Below, in pieces: positions 25,249 through 36,100 of a stretch of 64,000 bases of DNA (within the stretch, counting starts at the first letter, position 1; each line of letters starts with the position of its first letter). Source of the DNA: Paraburkholderia fungorum (lineage in GTDB: Bacteria; Pseudomonadota; Gammaproteobacteria; Burkholderiales; Burkholderiaceae); contig NZ_MCAS01000012.1 in assembly GCF_003610895.1 (NCBI RefSeq), forward strand, positions 436,980-500,979, in the 5' to 3' direction. The translations under genes and the position numbers were made by a program. Under the pieces are notes generated by a model. It did not search any database. It was not told the DNA's origin and worked only from the letters and a program-made list of their open reading frames with translations.

Positions 25249-25716
25249 ATGATTGACGACCGCGACCGACGAATCCTCACCGCTCTTGCCGGAAACAGCC
25301 GGATAAGCTTTCGTGAGCTCGGCGAGGTGGCGAACCTGAGTGCCAACGCGACGGCCGAACGGGTGCAACGACTGGTGGAAACCGGCGTGATCTCAAAGTT
25401 TTCGATCGAAATTCCTGCGGCCGCGATGGGCCTCGGTCTGCAAGCCTTCATCGACGTGCGGTTGCAGCCGGGAACGACCATGGCGGCCTTCGAGAAAGCG
25501 ATTCAGCGCATGGACAGTGTTCTCGAGGGGACGGTTCTGACGGGCACGTTCGACGCTAGGCTTCGTGTTGCGTGTTCGGACCCGGAACACCTCAACCGGA
25601 TCATCGAGGAGTTGCGTGGCGCCTGCGGCATACTGGAAACCAGCAGCGCGATCATATGCCGGCAGATGCAGTTGATTTCGCATAGCCGGGGAGGCAGCCG
25701 GCTTCCATTGAAATAG
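25249..25716 (+). CDS. Lrp/AsnC-family transcriptional regulator
   Basis: A 155-residue regulator. Residues ~1-60 are the AsnC helix-turn-helix (MIDDRDRRILTALAGNSRIS, then LSANATAERVQRLVETGVI), and the C-terminal RAM domain (from GLQAFIDVRL, through VLTGTFDARLRVAC) forms the ligand-binding ring assemblies of this family. It is read away from the aminotransferase gene with a shared 148-bp promoter region, so feed-forward control of that gene is the simplest reading. Confidence 0.93.
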   Translation: MIDDRDRRILTALAGNSRISFRELGEVANLSANATAERVQRLVETGVISKFSIEIPAAAMGLGLQAFIDVRLQPGTTMAAFEKAIQRMDSVLEGTVLTGTFDARLRVACSDPEHLNRIIEELRGACGILETSSAIICRQMQLISHSRGGSRLPLK

Positions 25717-25726
25717 CAGGCAGTGT

Positions 25727-25753
25727 TGATCGATCGTTCCTGCGGATCGATCA
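25727..25753. terminator. 9-bp hairpin after the Lrp/AsnC gene
   Basis: TGATCGATC (25727-25735) pairs with GATCGATCA (25745-25753) around a 9-base loop, starting 10 bases after the stop codon. No T-run follows, so its role as terminator is uncertain; it could instead mark the 5' end of the ABC-F leader region. Confidence 0.4.
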
Positions 25754-25810
25754 GCCTGAATCGTTATAAACTCTCCAGTCGAATCTAACTTTTTTAGAAA
25801 GGAGGTAAAT

Positions 25811-25897
25811 ATGGTTCTGCTTGCGCGCCCACTGATGTTGGCGCATCTGTTCAGCACATTTGCCCGCTCTTACCTGAGTTCTATCGCGCTGCGATAA
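25811..25897 (+). CDS. 28-codon leader peptide upstream of ABC-F gene
   Basis: A short open frame (MVLLARPLMLAH, then LFSTFARSYLSSIALR) begins 5 bases after AAGGAGGT (25799-25806), a full match to the 16S anti-Shine-Dalgarno and the best ribosome site in the window. It ends 113 bp before the ABC-F start. Strong translation of a tiny hydrophobic/basic peptide before an ABC-F gene is the pattern of ribosome-mediated attenuation known for antibiotic-resistance genes. No known stalling motif is recognised. Confidence 0.6.
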   Translation: MVLLARPLMLAHLFSTFARSYLSSIALR

Positions 25898-25964
25898 CCT
25901 GGTCAGAGCAAAGTCCACTCCACATTCCCGGGTCCTTTCTCGACTCACTGTTGTCGCCAGCGCT

Positions 25965-25990
25965 CCTGTTGACAGGGACGAACACGTCCC
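25965..25990 (+). promoter_or_regulatory. Two mutually exclusive small hairpins before the ABC-F start
   Basis: CCTGT (25965-25969) can pair with ACAGG (25972-25976), while GGGACG (25975-25980) can pair with CGTCCC (25985-25990). The two stems share bases 25975-25976 and so cannot form together. They lie between the leader peptide and the ABC-F start codon, where a switch could expose or hide the ribosome site. The stems are short and this is a model only. Confidence 0.35.
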
Positions 25991-26010
25991 GCAAAAACGA
26001 GAGCACAAGC

Positions 26011-27738
26011 ATGACAACCCTGATCTCCGCACTTTCCCTGCAACTGGAAACCGGCCATGGCCCATTGTTCCAGGATCTTTCTTTTACCGTAAGACTTGGC
26101 GACCGTATCGGCCTTCTGGGCCACAACGGCTGCGGCAAGAGCAGTCTGCTCGGCATACTGGCCGGCAGCCGTGAACCCAGTGCAGGCAAAGTGCACTATG
26201 CCGGGCTGTGTCGGTTGCAGCACGTCGAACAGCATCTGCCGGCAAGACTTGCGGGTCTAACGGCACGCGAGGCCTTGCTGGAGGCAATAGACAGGCAACC
26301 GGCACAGCGTTGGCGAGTAGACGGCCTGTTGGACGAACTGGCGTTATCGGCGGCGGCAGACGCGCCGATTGCCAGTCTCAGCGGCGGTCAACATACCCGT
26401 TTGCTGCTGGGGCGTGCCGTCCTGCCCGAACCGAATCTACTTTTGCTGGATGAGCCGAGCAACCATCTGGACCTGCCGTCGCTACTGTGGCTGGAGGACT
26501 TCCTGCGCCGCTGGCAGGGCGGTTTCATCCTGGTATCGCATGATCCGCGGCTTCTGGACACGCTGAGCGACAAGAGCTGGATTCTGCGCGATCAGCGCTT
26601 GTACAGCTTCGATCTGCCGTGCAGCCGCGCTTTGGCTGCGTTGGCCGACGCGGACGTGGCAGCGCAGGCTCGCCATATTGGCGAACAAAGGGAAATCGAC
26701 CGGTTGGCCGCCAGCAGCAAGCGCGTGGCTATCTGGGGGCGCGAGCACGACAACGAAAAGCTGCTGCGTCAGGCCAGATCCATGCAAAGGCGCGTCGACC
26801 GGATGAAGGATGAGCAGACCTTTGTCAGCCGTGGCAGCCCATGGCGCCTGAAGCTGCCAGGTAGCACGCTGGATGCGGATCGTCTGCTGGCATTCGAAGG
26901 TTTTCAGGTACGGGCTCAGCCCGAGCAACCGCCGTTGTTTCAGATCGATAGCTTGTGGTTGCGGCCAGGTGACAAGGTAGCGCTGCTGGGCAGCAACGGC
27001 ACGGGAAAGTCATCGTTACTTCGCCAGTGCTGGGGCGACGTGCAGCAAGGTGAGGCACGCGCCGGCTGGCGTTACCATCCCGCGGCGCGCATCGCGTACT
27101 ACGATCAGTCTTTGCAGCAACTGCCCGACGACGCCACGCTATCCGACGCGCTGTACAAGTTTGCGCGGGTCAGTGACCAGGCGCGGCGGCAAGCCTTGAT
27201 CGCCGCTGGATTTGCCTATCCGCGTCACAATCAGATCGTGGCTGCTCTCAGTGGCGGCGAGCGGGCACGCCTGCTATTCCTGGCGCTCTCCCTCGTCAGC
27301 TATCACCTGCTGTGGCTTGATGAACCGACCAATCACCTGGATATGGAAGGCAAGCGCGAACTTGCTGCAGCGCTGGCCGAGTTCGCCGGGGGTTTCATCC
27401 TGGTTTCGCACGACCGGGAATTGATCGAGCACAGTTGCAATCGCTTCTGGGCGATCAATGACGGGCAGTTGCAGGAATGGCCGGATGCTGAAAGTGCCTA
27501 TCAACGTCTGTTTACCGCCCGCGACACTGCAGTAGCCGCGCCTGCGCCGGCAGCGCCGCCCCCCGTCAATGCTGCTGAATCCGCGGATAGCGAAGCTGAG
27601 GCGCAATGGCAGCGCTGGTGCCAGTTGGAGGCCTGGCTGACGATGGATCTCGCGCGGAAGCCGAAACATCAGAAGCCGAATTTGCAACAGGAATGGCGTG
27701 AAGAGATGTTGCAACTGGAGCGGGCACTTGGGCTTTAG
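26011..27738 (+). CDS. ABC-F family ATPase (ribosome-associated)
   Basis: A 575-residue protein with two fused ABC ATPase domains and no membrane segment, as in ABC-F translation factors and antibiotic-resistance ribosome protectors. Domain 1 has GHNGCGKSS, LSGGQHTRLLLGRA and LLLLDEPSNHLD; domain 2 has GSNGTGKSS, LSGGERARLLFLAL and LLWLDEPTNHLD. Between them is a basic linker (residues ~225-295, with SSKRVAIWGRE and QARSMQRRVDRMK), the part that reaches toward the peptidyl-transferase centre in resistance members. The ATG giving MTTLISALSL is preferred; the frame is open for 20 codons upstream but without a good ribosome site. A leader peptide precedes it. Confidence 0.88.
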   Translation: MTTLISALSLQLETGHGPLFQDLSFTVRLGDRIGLLGHNGCGKSSLLGILAGSREPSAGKVHYAGLCRLQHVEQHLPARLAGLTAREALLEAIDRQPAQRWRVDGLLDELALSAAADAPIASLSGGQHTRLLLGRAVLPEPNLLLLDEPSNHLDLPSLLWLEDFLRRWQGGFILVSHDPRLLDTLSDKSWILRDQRLYSFDLPCSRALAALADADVAAQARHIGEQREIDRLAASSKRVAIWGREHDNEKLLRQARSMQRRVDRMKDEQTFVSRGSPWRLKLPGSTLDADRLLAFEGFQVRAQPEQPPLFQIDSLWLRPGDKVALLGSNGTGKSSLLRQCWGDVQQGEARAGWRYHPAARIAYYDQSLQQLPDDATLSDALYKFARVSDQARRQALIAAGFAYPRHNQIVAALSGGERARLLFLALSLVSYHLLWLDEPTNHLDMEGKRELAAALAEFAGGFILVSHDRELIEHSCNRFWAINDGQLQEWPDAESAYQRLFTARDTAVAAPAPAAPPPVNAAESADSEAEAQWQRWCQLEAWLTMDLARKPKHQKPNLQQEWREEMLQLERALGL

Positions 27739-27767
27739 AAGTTAAGCGTAGCTTCGCAATCCACCAT

Positions 27768-27795
27768 GCCCATCGTTCATTTTTGAACGATGGGC
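27768..27795. terminator. 12-bp perfect hairpin between convergent genes
   Basis: GCCCATCGTTCA (27768-27779) pairs perfectly with TGAACGATGGGC (27784-27795) around a TTTT loop. It lies 29 bp past the ABC-F stop and before the convergent aldo/keto reductase. No U-tract is seen on either strand, but the position fits a shared transcript end. Confidence 0.6.
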
Positions 27796-27950
27796 GTACT
27801 ATCAGTTTCGATTGGGTAGCAGTGCAAATCACCTGCTTGTAAGCCGCATTGCTTGCGTGCAGGCGCATTCACCGATGTCGCTAGAGGCGCCTTGGTCGAG
27901 GCACCTTTCGCGTGCAGGTCCTGAATTTTCCTCGTCAACCAGAACGCTCG

Positions 27951-28811
<861 letters not shown>

Positions 28812-28935
28812 TTAGTGTTGAGAGCCGTTGGCGGTGTCCAGGAGGCGCTCCTCGCTGTAGACGACGAGGGCGGTGGCCCGATGTCCGTTACTTTAGGGGG
28901 TGCACTTTCAAGCGACTAGTCGATTGCACCTTGCA

Positions 28936-28962
28936 CCAGTATCAAGCTCAGGTTGATACTGG
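28936..28962. promoter_or_regulatory. Perfect 10-bp dyad, LysR-type operator candidate
   Basis: CCAGTATCAA (28936-28945) and TTGATACTGG (28953-28962) are exact reverse complements with a 7-base spacer. LysR regulators favour ATC/GAT-containing dyads of this size. It lies 48 bp before the LysR start and 134 bp before the aldo/keto reductase start, fitting autorepression with activation of the divergent gene. Confidence 0.6.
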
Positions 28963-29009
28963 ATGGCCCGCGCGACACTTCCGTCCGTGCTTCTGCAGAA
29001 GAACCGACT

Positions 29010-29981
29010 ATGCCCATCAACGATTTCAAGGCCATTGCGACGTTCGCCAGAGCAGTGGAGCTCGGCAGCATCCGGCAGGCGGCGCTGGCCCAGGGCGTCA
29101 CGCCCCAGGCCGCCAGTCAGGCCATTGCGCAGCTGGAACAGCATCTGGGAGTCCGCCTGTTGCATCGGACAACGCGCAGCCTGGCGCTAACCGAGGAAGG
29201 CCAACGGTTCCTGGAGAACACCCAGCCCGCCCTGGCTGCGCTGGATAGGGCGCTAGCGCTGGCGCGCGAGTCCAAGGATGAGATCGCGGGGCCGCTGCGG
29301 ATCGTTGGGCCGAAATCGTCGTTCGCCGCCATCCTGATGCCGCTGCTCGACGAGTTCTGCCGGGACTACCCCGGTATCCAGCCGGACGTCCAGCTTGATG
29401 ACGGTATCGGCAACTGGGTGCTGGACCGGGTCGATGTCGGCTTCAGGATCGGGGCGTCGGCCAGCGAGGGCGTGATCGGCCGGCAACTCTTCCCGATCCA
29501 GATGATCGTGTGCGCGGCGCCCGCCTACCTGAAGGCGTATGGAGCACCGTCGACGCTTGGCGAGCTGGCGGCGCATCGCTGCAGCGTGTTCCGGCATTCG
29601 GTCACCGGCAAGGTGGCGCCCTGGTACTTGACCGTGGATGGCAAGCTCGAATATCGGCAGATGTCCCCTGCGTTCTCGACGAACGACTCGGAGTTGGAAC
29701 TGCAGGCGGTGCTCTCAGGGCAAGTCATCGGTCAGCTTGCGAGCTTCTCGGCGGCGCCCCACATCCGGGCGGGACGACTGGAGCCGGTTCTCGTGCAGCA
29801 TATGAGTGCACATATCGGTTTGCATGTGTACTACGGAAGCCGGGCGGCTCAGCCCAAACGAGTACGAGCGTTTCTGGATCTCGCCTTCGCCCGTCTGCTT
29901 GATTCCAGAGAATACGCGCTTGCCGACAAGGAGTTGGCACAGTTCAGGTCGCGATCGATACGATCCGGCCGGGTTCGCTAG
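29010..29981 (+). CDS. LysR-family transcriptional regulator
   Basis: A 323-residue LysR regulator of the large subgroup that controls adjacent oxidoreductases. The helix-turn-helix covers residues ~5-63 (FKAIATFARAVELGSIRQAA, TPQAASQAIAQLEQHLG, then LLHRTTRSLALTEEG). The effector domain follows (GPLRIVGPKSSFAAILMPLL) and the tail is ARLLDSREYALADKELAQF. The ATG giving MPINDFKAIA is preferred over upstream in-frame codons because it fits the family start. Divergent from the aldo/keto reductase, its likely target. Confidence 0.9.
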   Translation: MPINDFKAIATFARAVELGSIRQAALAQGVTPQAASQAIAQLEQHLGVRLLHRTTRSLALTEEGQRFLENTQPALAALDRALALARESKDEIAGPLRIVGPKSSFAAILMPLLDEFCRDYPGIQPDVQLDDGIGNWVLDRVDVGFRIGASASEGVIGRQLFPIQMIVCAAPAYLKAYGAPSTLGELAAHRCSVFRHSVTGKVAPWYLTVDGKLEYRQMSPAFSTNDSELELQAVLSGQVIGQLASFSAAPHIRAGRLEPVLVQHMSAHIGLHVYYGSRAAQPKRVRAFLDLAFARLLDSREYALADKELAQFRSRSIRSGRVR

Positions 29982-30433
29982 TGTGCCTGGTTCGTCGAGA
30001 ATGGGGCTTGCGCTTTCAAACTGAACGCGCTGTGGCTGGTTGTGAAGCCGTTGTTCACCGTGCTTGGCCGAGGAGGGGAGTGGGGTGAACTGAGCCGGTC
30101 GTCATCCAGCTGGGTTTGGCCAGTTTGAGACCTTCGACTTCTTCGGTCGAATGGTTGACAATCCTGCGCAGAAACCGGTGCAAGGGTCATCTACGATACC
30201 AGCGGCGTCGATTGACAAGCCTGCACATTAATTTTTAACTGACAAACACAAATGCAATTTCAGGCGGCATCGGGGAACCCCGGCGCGTGGGTCGCCCCGA
30301 GAGCTGTGAGCGTGAACGTCAGCTATGTAGCGTGACAATTGTCCGTTCAGGATCGACCTGAGCTAGCGCGACAAAGCCTTCCAGACCTTCACGGACCTGG
30401 AGCCCGAGACACATCGAACCAGTTCGCCACATC
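29982..30433. other. Intergenic region with no recognisable gene
   Basis: About 450 bases between a LysR gene and the exported phospholipase D-like gene. I find no convincing open frame, tRNA or long repeat. A TTGACA at ~30210 followed by an AT-rich stretch could be a -35 element but no clear -10 is seen at proper spacing. A 10-bp palindrome GACAATTGTC and a short GGGG/CCCC hairpin occur nearer the next gene. Confidence 0.5.
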
Positions 30434-31849
30434 ATGACGACAACGAGAAGCCTGGCGCTCATTCTGGCATGCGTGTTTGCCTTTTCTCAGCACGGCCACG
30501 CGCAATGTGTCGACCTGGTCGCCAGTCTTGACGACGGTCAGTTGATGCAGTCGCGGCTTGCGCTGGTCGACCGTGCCACGCCTACCGAGCAGATTCACAT
30601 CCTCGCCTACATCTTCGAAATCGATCAGACCGGCGGCCTGCTGTTGCGTCATCTGGTCGACGCCGCGCGCCGAGGCGTGCCGGTCAAGCTGCTGATCGAC
30701 GGCATCGGTCCCGAGCCGCACTTCCCGTTCGAGGACGAGCTCATCGTCGCCCTGCACGAGGTGGCTCCCGGCATCGAACTCCGAATCTTCCATCCACGAT
30801 CAGATCTCGTCGAGATTTCGCATCGCATGCACGACAAGCTGTTCCTGGTTGGCGACACGGCCGTGATCGGCAGTACCTCGATCTGGGATGCGAGCTTCCG
30901 CAACTGGCTCAGCGAACGCGATCTGATAGTGTCGGGCGACGCCGGCCAGGACGCCTCCTCACTGCACGCCATGTACCAGCATTTCGCCTTGTTCTGGAAT
31001 AGCCCGGAAGTGGTTCGCCCCGAGCCGGAAAAATTCCTCGAAATCGCAAGTCCTTATCGCGTCTCACAGAGTTATGCGACGCTGGACCCGGCGCGCATCC
31101 ATTATTGGCGCGAATGGCTGCTGGCTCCGCCCGACGCCGCAGCCCAGGCGACGGACCTGGCCGCTACCGATACACCAACTGCCTCCGATACGCCCGATGA
31201 TCCCGCCGCTCCCGGGGCGTATTTTGATCCCGCCTGGACGCCGATCGCCTGCGAGCGCCTGCGCTATGTTCACGACTGGCCCGACAAGCGCTCACCCGGC
31301 ACGTTGCGGGACATGCTGCAAGCGTTCGATACGGCGCAGCACGAGATCCTGATCATCAACCCCTACCTGATCCTGGTGCCGGAACTGCGCGAGGTGCTTG
31401 AGCGCAAGCAGCGCGAAGGTGTCCACGTGATCCTGGTGAGCGCCTCGCTGGCGAGCATCACGCAGGAATTCCCCGCAGTCGGGCGCGCCTATGCCGACGA
31501 TCTGCCCGGCCTGGTGAATGCCGGGATCGAGGTGCGCGAATATTCCGACCGGGAGAACCGCATGATGCACGCCAAGCTGGTCCTCATCGACGGCCATCGA
31601 TACTATCTCGGCAGTTTCAATTTCGATTCGCTGTCGGCCCGCCTGAATACCGAAAACGGGCTGTGGATAGATATCCCTGAGGACGGGCTCGATCCCTTGC
31701 AAGACAGCGTGGCGTACTTCCTGCGCAACTCAAGTTCGGTGAGCGACGCCAATGGCCGCCTTCTGGCGGATCCCAATGCGCGCTGCCGGGCCGTCGGCTG
31801 CGGCGGTGCCTGGCGATGGGTGACGACGCTGATCAGGAACTTCCTCTGA
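30434..31849 (+). CDS. Exported phospholipase D/cardiolipin synthase-like protein
   Basis: A 471-residue member of the phospholipase D superfamily with both HKD motifs: HDKLFLVGD (residues ~133-141, within HRMHDKLFLVGDTAVIGSTS) and HAKLVLID (~379-386, followed by GHRYYLGSFNFDSLSARLN). The N-terminus MTTTRSLALILACVFAFSQ ending HAQC is a signal peptide, so the enzyme acts in the periplasm or at the outer membrane rather than as a standard inner-membrane cardiolipin synthase. An Ala/Pro-rich linker (~residues 235-258) separates the two halves. It stands alone. Phosphatidyl transfer or phospholipid hydrolysis is expected. Confidence 0.85.
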   Translation: MTTTRSLALILACVFAFSQHGHAQCVDLVASLDDGQLMQSRLALVDRATPTEQIHILAYIFEIDQTGGLLLRHLVDAARRGVPVKLLIDGIGPEPHFPFEDELIVALHEVAPGIELRIFHPRSDLVEISHRMHDKLFLVGDTAVIGSTSIWDASFRNWLSERDLIVSGDAGQDASSLHAMYQHFALFWNSPEVVRPEPEKFLEIASPYRVSQSYATLDPARIHYWREWLLAPPDAAAQATDLAATDTPTASDTPDDPAAPGAYFDPAWTPIACERLRYVHDWPDKRSPGTLRDMLQAFDTAQHEILIINPYLILVPELREVLERKQREGVHVILVSASLASITQEFPAVGRAYADDLPGLVNAGIEVREYSDRENRMMHAKLVLIDGHRYYLGSFNFDSLSARLNTENGLWIDIPEDGLDPLQDSVAYFLRNSSSVSDANGRLLADPNARCRAVGCGGAWRWVTTLIRNFL

Positions 31850-32099
31850 GCGCGGCGTGCCCTGTCGCTAAACTACGTGGCCAGTTCGGGTCGCCGTCCG
31901 CATTGTGTCGCGCAGTAGTCGGCCATGAGTGGTCCCTCACCTGGCTCGTAGGTATGACGTTCGTGTGTTGGCTTCGCATCAGTTCCCGGCCGCTCGCGTA
32001 CCGATGATGCATGCCGCCTCTTCCGCCGGAGCGGTCGGTCAGCAGCCGCGGCTGCGAAGGCGATCACGAACGTCCGCTATGCCCGTGAGGCAAGATCAA

Positions 32100-33011
32100 C
32101 TATTGGATTGTCTTCTTCCAGGACCGGAAGAGATCTAACAGCACTCTCGCGGGCGTCGGCAGGATGCCCTTTCGGTGCCAGACGGCGCCGACGTCCATGG
32201 TCGGGATCGGAATGCTCAGATCACGCCTCATAATCCGGTTCCCTTCGAGCGACCACGGACGATAGACGAGGTCCGAAAGAATCGTCACGCCCAACCCGAG
32301 CGCGACCATGCTTCGCACGGCTTCGATCGACTTGCTCTGGATACGCACGTGCGGTTCGAGGCCATACTTTCCCCAATACTTGCGAACAGTGCGGACATGC
32401 TCGTCCATGTCGAGTAAAAGGTAGTCCTCCTGCACAATGTCCTGCAGCGTGACCTGTTGTGCATCTTGCAACGGGTGATCCGGATGGGTCCAAAGCCGGC
32501 GCGTGGAGCGCAGAATCGTTTCATATTTCAGCTCGTCCACGTTGGCCGTATTGGACACAAGCATCAGACCGATATCAAGCTGATTGTCGACGAGACGTTG
32601 CTCGATATCCTCGCGCGCGTCTTCGATGACCTCGACAGTCAGGTGCTCGAAGCGCTGCGCGACGGTAGCAAGCATTGACGGCATCAGGTAAGCCGAGACG
32701 GTTTCCGTGACGCCGACCCGAACGTGGCCCGAAATCTGTTCAGGTTCCTCCTGGGCCGCGACCACGGCGCGCCCGATGGACACATTAGCGTTCTGCACAT
32801 GCCGAAGAAATCGCTCGCCGGCTCGGGTCAGCCGGACGCCCCTCGCGTGGCGCTGCAGCAGCGGCACCCCCACGGTGTCTTCGAGATTCTTCAGCGCGAT
32901 CGTCATCGACGACTGCGAAACGGCGCAGAGATTGGCGGACCTGGAGATCTGCCCGGTATCAGCCACCGAGATGAAGTATTCGATCTGGCGAAGCGTAATG
33001 TGTGTGGCCAC
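32100..33011 (-). CDS. LysR-family transcriptional regulator
   Basis: A 303-residue LysR regulator of the CysB/Cbl-like or NAC-like style. The helix-turn-helix spans residues ~5-63 (ITLRQIEYFISVADTGQISR, then AVSQSSMTIALKNLEDTVG), followed by an effector domain (ISGHVRVGVTETVSAYLMP). The GTG start is preferred because GGAG lies 8 bases upstream; the frame is open 20 codons further but that part (RRRFARRHNPAEY) looks non-coding. It is divergent from the molybdenum enzyme fusion gene with ~140 bp between, so it is the likely regulator of that three-gene unit. Confidence 0.88.
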   Translation of the reverse strand: MATHITLRQIEYFISVADTGQISRSANLCAVSQSSMTIALKNLEDTVGVPLLQRHARGVRLTRAGERFLRHVQNANVSIGRAVVAAQEEPEQISGHVRVGVTETVSAYLMPSMLATVAQRFEHLTVEVIEDAREDIEQRLVDNQLDIGLMLVSNTANVDELKYETILRSTRRLWTHPDHPLQDAQQVTLQDIVQEDYLLLDMDEHVRTVRKYWGKYGLEPHVRIQSKSIEAVRSMVALGLGVTILSDLVYRPWSLEGNRIMRRDLSIPIPTMDVGAVWHRKGILPTPARVLLDLFRSWKKTIQ

Positions 33012-33152
33012 GTTGACGTACTCCGCTGGGTTGTGGCGCCGTGCAAACCGGCGGCGCGAACCGACGGCCAATCTGAGGTATTGAAAAATTATATATCGCG
33101 AGGCATGAAATATGAATTAGGCAGGGCGATTTCGGCTGCATAGCATCCCGTC

Positions 33153-36100
33153 ATGAAAGGAAACAGTGGAACGATGATGGAGACGCAGGAGAAGAAGGGA
33201 TACTGCACGCTATGCCGGTCAAGATGCGGCACGATCAACACGGTCCGCGGCGACGCGTTGCTGAAGGTGCGTCCCGACAATACGCACCCGACCGGCAACG
33301 CGATGTGCATGAAAGGCAAGGCCGCGCCGGAACTCGTACACAGCCCCGACCGGGTGTTGTATCCCATGCGCCGCACTGCTCCAAAAGGGGCGGCCGATCC
33401 GCATTGGAAACGGATCAGCTGGGACGAGGCGCTTGACGAGATCGCGACGATGCTCGCGCACATCAAGCGGGAAAACGGCGCCGAATCGGTGGTGTTCGGT
33501 GTGACCACCCCGAGCGGTACGCCGATGAGCGACAGTATCGACTGGGTGGAGCGATTCGTCTGGTCCTTCGGAAGTCCGAATATCTGCTACGCGACCGAGA
33601 TCTGCAACTGGCACAAGGATTTCGCGCACGTGTTTACGTTCGGCTGTGGCATGCCAACGGCCGATTACCGGAATTCCGACGTCATCGTGCTTTGGGGTAC
33701 GAATCCAGCCAACACGTGGCTGGCCCAGGCGGACAGTATTGCAGCGGGTCGGCGCAACGGCGCGAAGCTGATTGTCGTGGACCCGAGACCCACGGCGCTT
33801 GCGCGCGATGCGGATGTATGGCTGCGCGTGCAGCCAGGCACGGACGGCGCGCTTGCTATGGGAATTGCCCGGCAAATGATCGCGACGGGAAATATCGACG
33901 ATACATTTGTCCGCGAGTGGACGAATGGCGCGTTCCTGGTTCGTCGTGACAGCGGACATTTTTTGCGTGAGCGCGACATCGATCCGGAGTCGCCGAACAA
34001 TCGATATGCGGTCTGGAATGACACGCTCAATCGACTCGAACTCGTCGGAGAAGAGGCGCGCACGTCGCCGTCCGATCTTTCGATTTCAGGCTCGCACCAG
34101 ATTTCCGTATTCGACCTGACCGGCCGGGTGATCGAGGTCACGTGTACGCCCGCTTTCGAGTTGTACTGGGGTGCGCTGTCTGATTACACGCCCGAACACG
34201 TGAGCAAAATCACCGGTGTCGACGCCTCGGCGATCGAAATCGTGGCGGCGATGCTCAGCCCACGCCAGCGCATTGCCTATCACGCGTGGTCTGGCGTTGG
34301 ACAGCACACGAACGCGACGCAAACGGAGCGGGCGATCGCTACGCTGTATGCACTGACAGGTGCATTCGATACGCAGGGTTCAAACCGCGAGTGGCGGAAG
34401 CAACCAGCAAATCCCCTCAGTAACTACGCCATGCTGAGTCCCCAGCAGCGGACAAAGGCACTCGGACTTGACGAGCGGCCGCTCGGTCCGCCGTCCCAGG
34501 GATGGGTGACCGCGCGCGACGTTTATCGCGCGATTCTCGAGTCCAAGCCCTATCGGGTGCGCGCGCTTGTCGCGTTCGGCACCAACATGGTGATGTCGCA
34601 AGCCGACAGCGCATTGGCGCACGACGCGCTGTGCGCACTGGATTTTCATGTTCATTGCGACCTGTTCGAAACGCCATCCGCCCGCTACGCGGATATCCTC
34701 CTTCCGGTCAACACGCCTTGGGAACGGGAAGGACTGCGTCTGGGCTTCGAGATCAATGAACGGGCCGTCGAACTGGTCCAGTTGCGGCAGCGGATGGTGA
34801 CGCCCCGCGGGGAGAGCCGGGCAGACTACAACATCGTGCTGGATCTGGCGGTCAGGCTCGGGATGGGGGATCAATTCTTCGGTGGCGACGTCGAAAAAGG
34901 ATGGAACCATGTTCTCGAACCGTTGGGCCTGGACGTCGCGACGCTGCGCTCACATCCCCAGGGCATTTACCGGCCGCTCAAGCAGCAGGAAAGGCAATAC
35001 GCTTGCACGACGCCGAATGGCCCGCGAGGCTTTGCGACCGAAACGCGGTGCGTCGAGTTCTATTCGGAGAAGCTGCATCGGTACGGCTATCCGGCCGTAC
35101 CTCAGTATGTACCGCCGAGCGGCGGAGAAGGAGCACGCGCAGCTGACCGCCGACGCTTCCCGTACACGCTCACTTCCGTCAAGAACGGCTACTACTGCCA
35201 CAGCCAGCATCGTGGCCTGCCAAGCCTGCGTCGCCGTGCCCCTTATCCCGTCGCGGAACTGAGCGCCGATCTGGCGGCCATCAAGGGCATTGTCGACGGC
35301 GACTGGATACGCGTCGCCAGTACCAACGGCACCGCGCGATTTCGTGCACTAGTGGTTCCCGAACTCGCGCCGGATGTCGTAGTCGCGGAGTATGGCTGGT
35401 GGCAGGCGTGCGACGAAATCGGCATGGAATCGTCGGCGGCCCTGGGAAGCACCAACAGTAACTACAACAGTATCGTGTCCGGCGCCGTCGGCGATCCGCT
35501 GAGCGGTTCGACACCGCTTCGTGCCGTGCCATGCGACGTCACGCTCGACCCGTCGGTCGATCCCGCGCGACGTGCATGGCAGGGATTCCGGGACTTTCTC
35601 GTCTCGGCTATACATGAAGAAGCGGAGGGCGTTCGCACGGTTACGTTCAGCGCAGCCGACGGTGGACCGCTCCCCGACTATCTGCCCGGACAGCATGTGA
35701 CGATTCATATTCCGGAATTGCGCGAAGGAGGAACGACGCGTGCCTATTCGCTCACTGGCCATGCGATTGAAAACGATCGCCGGACATACTCGATCTCCGT
35801 GCGCCATCAGCGAGGCCGAAGTGTCGATGGTGAGCAGTTCGAGGGTGTCATGTCCTCGTATATTCATCGCGAGCTGGCAGTTGGACACAGGGTCTTGCTT
35901 CAAGCGCCCAGCGGCACCTTCATCGTGCCCCCGGCTTCGAAGCGACCGGTCGTCATATTCGCGGGTGGGATTGGAATAACGCCCTTCATTTCGTGGCTGG
36001 AAACGATCGGACAGCTGGGCACACAAGCGCCCGAATCCCAGCTGTTTTACGCGAATCTCAATAGCTCGACTCATGCGTTCCGGAATCGAATTGCGCAATT

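Noticed and set aside
23060..25716. Phenazine biosynthesis locus suggested by PhzF plus an aminotransferase
   Set aside because: No phzA/B/C/D/E/G is present and PhzF-family proteins are widespread outside phenazine pathways.
30205..30240. Sigma-70 promoter for the phospholipase D gene
   Set aside because: TTGACA is good but no -10 hexamer with more than three matches lies at 16-18 bp spacing.
31850..32099. Possible small genes after the phospholipase D gene
   Set aside because: Several frames of 60-70 codons are open but none has a ribosome site or recognisable composition.
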